From Ashinkailepas kermadecensis (Eukaryota > Arthropoda > Thecostraca > Neolepadidae): a DNA stretch of 64,000 nt. A program made the translations under genes and the position numbers. Shown here one piece after another: positions 35,130 to 44,238 of this stretch. Location: the NCBI GenBank assembly GCA_034440615.1, contig JAOTOM010004346.1, positions 102,501 to 166,500 of the forward strand, in the 5' to 3' direction. The notes under the pieces were generated by a model. That model was not told the DNA's origin and ran no database searches. It saw nothing but the letters and a program-made list of their open reading frames with translations. Each line of letters opens with the position of its first letter. Within the stretch, counting starts at the first letter, position 1.

Positions 35130-37065
35130 CAGGAAGAGCTGTTTTCAGTTTACTTTTATTAATATTTTAATTCCATTGCTCTTCGTGCTTTTCTCCCCAA
35201 GATTGGGGAACCTAGTGTAGCATTTCCGTCCAGCGGTCGGCATACCTTTTGGTAAATGCACAGCTGAAGGTAAATTCTGATTTCTTGATTTTTTTAATGC
35301 AATGTTTAGGAATGTGATGAACATGATGTGACCACACATTTTGGTAAATTTGTGTTTTAAGGTGTTTTATGAATTCGTGGAATGTATCATTTCAATGCAA
35401 TGTTTATGAATGTGACTCAGATGATGGGACCACTCATTTTCTGTACAAATGCCTACATTTCAGGTTGTGAGCAAAATAACACCAAAAAGGCTTTGAATTA
35501 GGTGATATTGGGTAAAAGAAATTATTGTTTTAATATAAAAGAAATGTAACATAGCCTAACCTAACCTAGCCTAACCTCTGTTTGGAGAAAATCAAAACCA
35601 ACAAATCAAGTTTTAAAAATTTCAAGCAATATATTAAATACCAAAAAAACCTAAACCAACCTAACCTAATCTATCATAGGCTGCTTTTGAAGAAAAAAGC
35701 TCCATTTCTTTTAAATTGTGGAACAATTTTTGCAAAAAATGTCGAACTTAAAACACCTTACATGTGTAAAAACTTGTCTTCCTGCCACCTTAACGCACAA
35801 TAATTGTGGTTAGGTTAGTTTAGGTTGGATTAGGTTTTTCATTTGTAAAATTCCAAGGAAATAAATTGCTTGATATTTTTCCAATTTTGTTTTTAAAATT
35901 GTTTTTTCCAAAGTCAGGTTAGGCTAGGTTAGGTTAGGTTATGTTGCATTTTTAATGTATTTCTTTTTATGCTATGTTACCTAACTCAAAGCACGTTTTT
36001 TAATGTTATTTTGTTCACAACCTGGAAATTAAGCATTTCCACAGAAAACGAGTGGTGCTTAGTGACAGCTTAGTGATATTCATAATCATTGCATTGGAAA
36101 TTTAACTTAAAAAAATATTAGTAAAACACCTAAAAACACAAATCGAGTGGCCTTTCCTCTGCAAATCCATGCTTTTCAATTGGGAGTAAAAATATCACCA
36201 AAAACGGGCGTGGAGTTAGGTATTATAGCATAAATAATGTTCAAGATGTAAGATAACCTTACCCAAGCTAGTCCAACTTCCCATACAAGAAATTAATTGT
36301 TTTTAATTGAAATTTTGGAGGCATTTTCTCAAATATTTTCAACTTAAAAAACCTAACCTAAGCTGGCCTGAATGTATATTTTATTCGTATAAAATCATTA
36401 GAAAAAATTATTTCCCAACAAGTGATTTTTTTCCAACTTACAACAAAAGCCTAGCCTAACCTAACAAACCTAACCCCTTTGTATGCTTCATGGAGGTAAA
36501 ATGTGTGTAAAACTTGTCTTGTGGTTACCTTAAACTGCGATAATACCTGACTTTTTGGGTAATTTTTCAGCTCATGGTAATCTCTGACTTCTTTTAATTT
36601 CTTTTTTAATGCAGTGTTTATTAATGTGCTGAACATGATGTAACCGCTCGTTTCCTCTGCAGATGCACACTTTTCAATTGTGAGGAAAAATAACACCCAG
36701 AAAGGGGCTTGGATTTGAGTAATATAGGATAAAAAATAATGTTCAGATTATAAAAAATATGTAACGTAACATAACCTAATCCAACCTAGCCTAGCCTTCC
36801 ATGCAATAAATGATTTTTTTAATGCAAAATTTCCAAACAATTTTTTTTGTTCTCAAACATTTTCAACTTCAAAGCCTAACATAACCTAATCTAGCTTGAA
36901 CCGTTTTTGAAGAAAAATCTTCTTTTTCGTAATTTACTAACTTACAACAAAAGCCTAGCCTAACATAACTAGACCAAACCTAGCGCCTTTCAATGATTCG
37001 TGGAGGTAAAATGGGTGTAAAACCTGTCGTGTGGTTACCTTAGACTGCAATAATACCTCTTTGTG
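35130..37065. repeat. CCTAA/TTAGG-rich repeat block 2
   Basis: It has the same modules as block 1. C-strand runs lie near 35550, 35650, 36350, 36450, 36775 and 36957; G-strand runs lie near 35805 and 35917. The module TTTCCTCTGCA, TTTTCAATTG(T/G)GAG and TAACACC occurs near 36165 and 36650. The module TGGAGGTAAAATG...CTTGTC(T/G)TGTGGTTACCTTA.ACTGC.ATAATACC occurs at 36490 and 37003. Opposite orientations are mixed. No coding frame is present. Confidence 0.7.
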
Positions 37066-38098
37066 TGCTACCTGGTGCACGTTATGAACCTCCGTCTGCA
37101 TGCTGCATGGGAGCATTCCACTTATTGCTTCACAAAGAATAATAACATGTTGAAAGTACTATATTTTCAGGAATTAATTCCTGTGCTGATAACATTTTCT
37201 GAGTGATACATTTGCAGATCAGATCTACATCACGTGTGTTAATAAATATGATAAATTCATAGAAATACATACATGCACCGGTTTGTGGACAAAAAGTTAT
37301 TCTGATGATTTCTAATGTATTGGAAAATTACAAATTTTCATGATAGAAGTAGGCAAAGGTAAAGTACTTATATCTGAATAGGTGGTCAGTTCACTAACAA
37401 GACAGCAAATTCACTCAAATAGCATTAAAAACACCAGGTGGCCCACTCTTTTTGGAAGTTTAAAATCGATGACAGTGCTTTCTTGAATCATGTTTAAAGC
37501 ACATAAAGGAAATGTATTGCTGACACTTGTAAGGAACTGATGTGTGTAACGTTTAATTAACATTTATAATGTACTGATGTTTGCACATAAAATAAAGCTC
37601 ACTATTCTAAATAGCATGGGAAGTATGATGCCATATATCATGGCTAATTTATGTGCAAAATGTTGTGCAGCAGATTCCCTGCATTGTTACTTAGTTATTT
37701 GGGCTTTAGGGCACATCAACCATATTAATCATATAGCTCCATGCATTGATGTTAACTGATATATCAGTATGTTTCCAAATTCACTTATGAGTGAACTCAT
37801 ACCATTCCCACTGGGGTATACAAGCTACATCGTAACATTGCTTCTACAATGCATATCACAGAAACCCATCTCGATTGTCCTACTCACTCAGAACACCATA
37901 AAAAGTCAATTCATGAAAATGTTACTTCATCCACTGTATTGTTAATGTAAGCAGAAGTCTTTTGAACCACATGTTATGTCATTCACAGTGTTGCTCCATC
38001 CACCTCCAACTCCAACCCTGACCAAACTTCAGGATTGCATCCATCTCCAAAGCAGCCTGTGGAAGAAGGTATGCATTGCAGCATAACTATTGTGATCT
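37066..38098. other. Unassigned AT-rich sequence
   Basis: No gene or repeat is recognised. Confidence 0.4.
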
Positions 38099-38162
38099 GA
38101 ATTCCATGGTACCTCTCAGGGGTACCATGGAATTCTTATAAGGCAACAGTGTTGCCTTATAA
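38099..38162. other. Two adjacent perfect inverted repeats
   Basis: The first has the stem GAATTCCATGGTACC (38099-38113), a 7-base loop, and its exact complement at 38121-38135. The second starts on the next base: TTATAAGGCAACA (38136-38148), one G, and the exact complement at 38150-38162. Together they are 64 bp of back-to-back hairpins with no mismatch in either stem. Confidence 0.92.
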
Positions 38163-38188
38163 TCCATCCTTGCTGATCCACGTAGCAG

Positions 38189-38851
38189 ATGTTCGACTTT
38201 CCTCAAACTGTCTGGAGAACTGGGGAGTTGAAATCATATGTCAGTGATGAAACAGATGAACTATTCCTGGATTCTTATGTTGCATCAATGCATGGCATAA
38301 TGACATACCGAATGGGGAGGGGGAATTGTGGGCAGTTTCCTCCCTCCCTGACAGGTTTTGGGGCCCCCAAGAATCCGCCGAGCTCAGGAAAAAAAGCGCC
38401 ATGCTCCCTAGAAATCCCACTCGGTCCACCAAAAATCGCACCGGGGCTCAGAAAAATCACATTGGGGCCCCCAAAAGTAGCGCAGGGGCCCCTGATAATG
38501 ACGCTGGAGCCTCAAAAGTTTGCACCTGGGCCCCTGAAAATCACGCTGGGGCCGCAAAAAACGTCGTGCCAGGGTTTAAGAAAATCACGATGGGGGCCAC
38601 AAACGGTCGGTCCGGAGCCTCCTGAAAATCACGCTGAGACTGGGGTACTAAGAATTCTCACCCGGACCCCTGAAAATCACGCTAGAGGCTTGACAGGTCC
38701 CACCGGGGCTCAAAAAGTATCGTTGAATGAACACCCAACAAATGAAGCCGGGGAAATGAAAAACAGTCCAGACACGGAAAATCAATCTGGGATCTCAACA
38801 ATGGCTCCAATAGCCCACAAAACTTGTTGGGCCCCCAAAAACGTGTCGTAG
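38189..38851 (+). other. 220-codon open frame over a degenerate tandem repeat
   Basis: After about 65 unremarkable residues the translation becomes a run of loosely repeated blocks such as LGPPKIAPGLRKITLGPPK and PGPLKITLGPQK. This is the product of the GC-rich tandem repeat at 38340-39190. Another frame is also long here. I regard it as non-coding, though a repeat-rich exon cannot be excluded. Confidence 0.3.
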
Positions 38852-39190
38852 CCACCAAAACTCGCGCAAGGGATCCCAACAAGTAACCACGGGGCCCAAA
38901 AAATCGCACTTAGATCAAAACAATTTCACGCCGCTTCTCTTGAAAATCTCACTGCGGCCAAAACGTCGCGCCGGAGCTCCACAAGTTGCAGCTGGCTTCC
39001 CAACAACCAATATATACCCGGAATGTACCCTGCGGACACAAAAATTGCGTCAAGGATCCACAAAATAAGAAGTCGGACGCCGGAAAAGAAACCTGTTGAG
39101 GCACCAAAAAAACGCACCAAGAGCCCGAAATCGGGGTCCAAAAAAAAAACGGGGTCCAAAAAATATCCTGCAGGGGGCTTACAAAAAACA
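38340..39190. repeat. Degenerate GGGGCCCC/AAAATC tandem repeat
   Basis: Units of 22-35 bp alternate a (G)GGGCCCC(C/T) block and an AAAATCRCNC block; for example GGGGCCCCCAAAAGTAGCGC, GGGGCCCCTGATAATGACGC and GGGCCCCTGAAAATCACGCT. Order and spacing weaken towards 39190. This is an old minisatellite. Confidence 0.7.
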
Positions 39191-39779
39191 TACTTCACCA
39201 CAAAGACCACATGGGGACTCTATCGATTCGACCAGAGCACCAGACAATTCAGAATTTGTCCCGAAAGAAAATTATCCGAAGGGCCTTTCTACTCTCGATC
39301 GTGCAATCTGCGGAAAAAAACACGTTGAGCAGCCGCAGTGGCGTACTAAAGGTAAAATGCCCCTCCGTAATGTTAGGCACGAAGGAAATATTTTCACCCC
39401 TAGTCATCACAGTTCAGGTCTGCTGTGCTCTGATGCTCCACCAAGGCCGGTGTGTTTTAGCCTGCATCTGATCGCTGAATTATTTTTATTTTAATTTAAT
39501 TATTTTTATTTTTATTTATTTACCAAGGCCGGTGTGTGTTGGTGTGTGGAGTGAGGGGGAGGGTAGCAGTGATGGTGACGGTGACGATAGATCCGAGCCC
39601 ACTATATGGCACCGCAGTCGCATTCTATTACTCAGAGTTGTTATGTTGACATGGACTGTGCACTGCTCTTTTAATTATGTGACTTCACCAGTTATTGGAC
39701 GATTTTCCCCGTTGGTGAGGATGCTGAATAAACATAAACATACACATTGTCGAATAAAAAAACAGAATTTCTGAGATCT
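39191..39779. other. Unassigned sequence
   Basis: It contains an ATTTTTATTT-rich patch near 39480-39525. No gene is recognised. Confidence 0.4.
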
Positions 39780-39893
39780 GAAAATATAGTGGGCGAAATC
39801 CGATGAGTTTTTGGATGGGGGGGAGGGGGTCTAGTACGTTGGCATTTCGCCCCCCCCTCCAATGTTTTTCGCAAATCGACACCATTGCCTCAA
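39780..39893 (-). repeat. DNA-transposon end fragment
   Basis: Read on the minus strand it starts CAATGGTGTCGATTTGCG and then has long G/C runs. The first 16 bases resemble the CAGGGGCGTCGATTTGTA terminus of the element at 29239. It abuts the foldback element. Confidence 0.35.
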
Positions 39894-39894
39894 A

Positions 39895-42046
39895 TTCAGC
39901 ACTTTTATATTGTGCAATTACTCAACAGTTAAACGGCCACAATGTTTCAGATTTTAATGGTGCAGCGTGATATACGAGTTATTACTATAGCTTCATCTTG
40001 ACACAGACAGGTACAACTGCTTCACATACGATTCACACGGCCATCCCACATCTTCATACATCTCGACAGTCACATCTTCATATAACATCTCTGTCTCTCA
40101 TCTCAAGTTCCAAGTTCAGGTATTTCAAGAGGCAGCAGTGGCAACAGATATTTCAGGTTACATACTGATCGATCTTCATACGTGCTACAACTCTCATCTC
40201 GTAAGCTTGCATCTCAGCAGTCACACAGCGACTCTCAGGCAGAGTCCTCAGACGTACCTCAGTGGTTAGCCCTGGCGACTGGCCGGCGGCGGCCAGCCGC
40301 CCGCCCTCGGCGACCGCTCGGTCGCGCGTCTCCGGGGCAACTGTGAGAGAGCTCTGGCGACTATCTATCAGGAGAACTCAGCGGCCACCGCCCATGACAC
40401 GTCATGGTCACGCGACGGTCCGAGAACAAAGGCTTGCAACGAACCCGACGAACTGTACTGCACGCCGGCGGGTCGCGCTGTCTCTATCTCAGAGACAGAC
40501 TATGTCAGCTCAGAGTCGCTCTGAATCTCAGTCCCTCTGTGGGAATCACTGCTGACTCTGCGTCTTGGCAGCCTCGCGCCGGTCCGGCGTCGGACACCCG
40601 AGCTGCTGCCTCAGCACATACTTCAAACAACACCGACTCGGCGGCTCGCGCTGTTCACAGACAGCCGGCAGATCTGAGTGCTGCAGCCCAATTGACATTT
40701 CACATGTCATAAGACACATGAACATTCATCCAGACATGTGAACATTCATCCAGCAGTCATCCAATATTACACTACATTCCTAAATCATACACACATATAT
40801 AGACTAGACACACGTGCATCATACATATCTGTCCTACGCCTGACAACACAGACATTGACCACGGGGTATGACATCTGTCACACCTCTGTCATTTCTCCAT
40901 ACATACATCCAAGACACACCTGTCATATCACAGTCATGCCACTCATGTACTTACACCCATGCCATTTGTCATCTATACACCTTGTTCCCATAATATAATC
41001 ACTGACATACATCACCCAAGACAACCACATTCACATCACCCACTGACATTCATATTCACATCACCCCAGACATTTCATCATCTGCAGACGGCGGCCGGGT
41101 ATCGAGGTCACGCGGCGGTGGTAGGGTGTCGGCCGGAAAGGGGGAGGGGAACAGGGTAAGGTCCACTGTTTGGCCTCGACTGCAGCTGTAACAAAGTTGG
41201 TTTTCGGGGCATCTTAATCCCAGCCATTCAGCCCCTTACCCCCCACACACACACACAGTTCACGTCGCAACAGTTTCCGGCACCTACCCTGCGTCCCTCC
41301 GACGGATACCTGTCGGCTGACGTAGTCAGGTCGCCGCTCCAGTCGGGGCCGATCAGTACCTTGCACCACCCCCTCCCCTTTCCGGACGACATCCCGTCGC
41401 TGCAACCTCGGTACCCCGGCGCGCTCCGCCGCTGCCGCGTTGAAATATCTGGAATGATGTGACCGTCAGTTGGGCTGCAGCGCCCCGTGGCCGACTGTCT
41501 GTGTACAGTGCGGAGTCACCGATTGTTGTGGTTCACCAGTGTCCGGTGAAATGCTGAGACAGCTCACGTGTGCAGCACCAGGCCGACGCGGGGACCGAGA
41601 TGCTGAGATCAGAGATGTATCTGATGTCTCTGGGATAGAGACAGCGCGCCCGCTTGGTGTAGAGTTCACAAAGTTCTAGCCTGGGCCGACGCCCTGGCCA
41701 TGCGACGCAGTAGTGACATGGACTGATCACGTGACCAGTGACGTGGAGTAGACTGTGGCTTACCTCGGACAGAGCCGGGAGGGCTCAGGCTCTTGTCGTC
41801 TGACGCTTGTGGCGAGCAGACGTCACCGCTGGCGCGGCTGGCCGGGCTGGCCAGCCGCCCTGGCTCACCACTGGAGGTATGTCTGAGATACGTCTGGGCG
41901 ATACTGATATAAAGTAGTTACACCTGTCTGTCAAGATGAAAAGCTATAGTATTAACGCCTATATCACGCTGCGCCATTAATGTCTGATCTTCGTGGCATT
42001 TGTTTGTTGACTAATTTGCACAATATAGAAGTGCTGGCTTTGGAGG
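39895..42046. mobile_element. ~2.15 kb foldback element with long inverted arms
   Basis: The left arm starts AGCACTTTTATATTGTGCAA and the right arm, reversed, AGCACTTCTATATTGTGCAA. The arms then share GCAGCGTGATATA, ACTATAGCTT, CATCTTGACA, GACTGGCC/GGCTGGCC, GGCCAGCCGC, GCGCTGTCTCTATC(T/C)CAGAGACA, GCTGCAGCCCAA(T/C)TGAC, and, close to the centre, TCGAGGT(C)-type and CCGGAAAGGGG blocks. The left arm is stretched by about 375 bp of CACAT/TCATAC-rich DNA (40710-41085). The centre (about 41190-41320) is the repeat also seen at 3926-4235. There is no transposase frame. Long-armed foldback elements are known in several DNA transposon groups; the target duplication is not resolved. Confidence 0.7.
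41189..41460 (+). repeat. Dispersed GC-rich repeat, copy at the foldback centre
   Basis: It starts TGTAACAAAGTTGGTTTTCG and shares GCATCTTAATCCC, TTCAGCCCC, CCGGCACCTA, ACCTTGCACC and CCCCTCCCCTTTCCGG with 3926-4235. A (CA)n tract lies at about 41242-41258. Confidence 0.5.
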
Positions 42047-42099
42047 TGCGTGTCAAGATGTGCAGATCAGAGCTCTGAGATGGAAGCTTAGAGCTGTTA

Positions 42100-42360
42100 A
42101 ATTTATACCCGGGGTCTTAAATATCGTCCAACGTCGAGGTCAAACCCTAGACTATCCACGTGCCAGAAGAAGTCTTGCCCCCTTCAGGGGTGGAGGAAAA
42201 TACCTTTTCTACACAGCGGTGGCTTGCCTACGTAAGCCGCCAGACAGGTTGGCGCCGGGTACCTGCCGGAACCCGTCGCGACAGGCGAACTGTGGGGAGG
42301 GGGCTAAATTTCTGAAATCAAGTGTCCCGAAAACCAACTCTGTTACACTGCCCCGGCCCT
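42100..42360 (-). repeat. Dispersed GC-rich repeat, reversed copy
   Basis: On the minus strand it begins TGTAACAGAGTTGGTTTTCG (from about 42347) and continues with TTTAGCCCCCTCCCCACAG, TCGCGACGGGTTCCGGCA and CCTGTCTGGCGGCTTACGTA, as in the copies at 3926 and 41189. It lies just outside the foldback element. Confidence 0.5.
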
Positions 42361-42824
42361 CCTTAGAAATGTTGTGATTCTTCCATGATCGCCTGACGGC
42401 ATCCCCTTTTTCAGTGAGTCGAATGCACGCAGCTTAAGGAAAATCGAGGCATCTGGGGAAGTCCCAGTGCACTGCTTGAAAGTTATCAGTTAGTGACACC
42501 CCTGCAAGGACATGGTGACCGTCCGATCAAGGTCGACTCCCTCTGGACTGATCTCATACGGTTCCCCTCATACTAGTGTCGCAACGCCCCTCTGATAAGG
42601 CACCGGCGTCCTTTGAGATTTCATATCTCAATCGGTTAGTTTCGGAATAAGCCACTCCAGACAGGAGCCGCGGGAAGTCAGCAAGGGTCCGTCTGATAAT
42701 TAATCACGGGGCCTATGGAGTTCGAGAAGCGCACGTGCCATAAGAGGGTCGCGTGAAGTTCGATTATCTCTCCATCTCATTCGAGTGTAGAGTGTTGTTT
42801 CCCATCGGAAAATGACTGTGAGGG
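42361..42824. other. Unassigned sequence
   Basis: No gene or repeat is recognised. Confidence 0.4.
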
Positions 42825-43092
42825 CATGTCCTCCATGTCTCCCACTGTGGCACAGTCCATGTCCTTCATGTCTTCCACTGTGGCACTGTCCATGTCCTCT
42901 ATGTCTCCCACTGTGGCACAGTCCATGTCCTTCATGTCTCCCACTGTGGCACTGTCCATGTCCTCTATGTCTCCCACTGTGGCACAGTCCATGTCCTTCA
43001 TGTCTCCCACTGTGGCACTGTCCATGTCCTCTATGTCTCCCACGGTAGCAAAGTCCATGTCCTCCATGTCTTTCACTGTGTCACAGTCCATG
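42825..43092. repeat. 33-bp tandem array with 66-bp alternation
   Basis: About eight copies of a 33-bp unit containing CCACTGTGGCA and GTCCATGTCC. Two versions alternate (CAGTCCATGTCCTTCATG and CTGTCCATGTCCTCTATG), giving a 66-bp higher-order period. As 33 is a multiple of three, frames persist: the minus strand (42777-43124) reads as an acidic 11-residue repeat of type MKDMDCATVGD / IEDMDSATVGD. No start context or flanking exon supports translation. Confidence 0.93.
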
Positions 43093-43423
43093 CCGATTAT
43101 TGGGTGGGATGGGTAGGGATGCAATACACTATTTTGATGTCCAAAGCTGCCTCGAATGCTGCTTTTGTCTAGTGTTAGCCTATTGGTCTAACTGTCAAGT
43201 TTCATCCGGAATTGGAGAGGAGAAACCAAACATGGGTTGCAATGGTCCACCCTATCGATAAAAAGTGGCACTCTTAAAGCCGAAGACATCTACAATGTGT
43301 CTTTGTGTGAGTGTGACACCTACAACAACAGCCACGTAAGCTATAGCCAACCGTCCTCACCTGGTGCTTCATCCATCGTCATTATACACGTCCACGGACA
43401 GGGGAACGACTATCCGGCTTATT
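43093..43423. other. Unassigned sequence
   Basis: Spacer between the 33-bp and 17-bp arrays; nothing is recognised. Confidence 0.4.
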
Positions 43424-43525
43424 CCTGTGTAATGTGCCATCCTGTGTAATGTGCCATCCTGTGTAATGTGCCATCCTGTGTAATGTGCCATCCTGTGTAA
43501 TGTGCCATCCTGTGTAATGTGCCAT
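43424..43525. repeat. 17-bp tandem array
   Basis: Exactly six identical copies of CCTGTGTAATGTGCCAT. Perfect identity indicates very recent expansion. Confidence 0.97.
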
Positions 43526-43528
43526 CCT

Positions 43529-43605
43529 GACGGCTTATTTGGCAGAGCGGTGGCCTCCGTTGATCTCTCCCGCTCTGGAGATATACGGGTCGACGCTAAA
43601 CGTGT
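43529..43605 (+). repeat. tRNA-like SINE head
   Basis: GACGGCTTATTTGGCAGAGC resembles the 5' part of a Leu/Ser-type tRNA with box A (TGGCAGAGCGGTGG). GATATACGGGTCGACGC is in the place of box B but lacks the usual GTTC core. It is probably a tRNA-derived SINE remnant. Confidence 0.4.
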
Positions 43606-43684
43606 AAATTTATCCTCAGTCTGAGAGGGTCAGCTGGCACAGGGCCAATGCGACCGGAGACGCGGCAGCAAGGCTGCCCATCGA

Positions 43685-43959
43685 AGCACTGCACTGATGA
43701 CATGTTAAGGAACACCGCACTGGCGGCATGTTAAGGAGCACTGCACTGACGGCATGTTAAGGAGCACTGCACTGACGGCATGCTAAGCAGCGCTGCAGTG
43801 ACGGTATGCTAGGAAGCACTGCACTAGCGGCATGCTAAACAGCACTGCACTGACGGCATGCTGAGGAGCACTGTACTGACGACATGCTAAGGAGCACTGC
43901 ACTGACGGCATGCTAAGGAGCACTGCACTGACGGTATGCTAAGGAGCACTGCACTGACC
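43685..43959. repeat. 26-bp tandem array
   Basis: About 10.5 copies of a 26-bp unit, AGCACTGCACTGACGGCATG plus a CTAAGG-type end, with scattered single-base variants. Confidence 0.93.
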
Positions 43960-43997
43960 TTGCATCCTGTCTCCTGTATCGACCCTATATCGTGAGG

Positions 43998-44238
43998 GTA
44001 TTATTGTCAGTGTCTTGTCGTCAGTGCATTATTGTCAGTGTATTATGGTCAGTGTATTGTCATCAGCGTATTATCTTCTGTATGTTTTTGTCGGTGCATA
44101 ACGTCAGTGTATTATCGTTGGTGTATAATCGTCAGTGTATAGTGTCAGTGTATTATCGTTAGTGTATTATTGTCAATGTATTATTGCCAGTGTATTATTG
44201 TCAGTATAATATAGTCAGTGTATTATCGTCAGTGCATC
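43998..44238. repeat. 14-bp tandem array
   Basis: About 17 imperfect copies of TGTATTATTGTCAG, with variants such as TGTATTATCGTTAG and TGCATAACGTCAG. Confidence 0.9.

Noticed and set aside
24050..37065. Interstitial telomere or ancient chromosome fusion
   Set aside because: TTAGG-like runs are short, diverged, on both strands and embedded in modules of a dispersed repeat.
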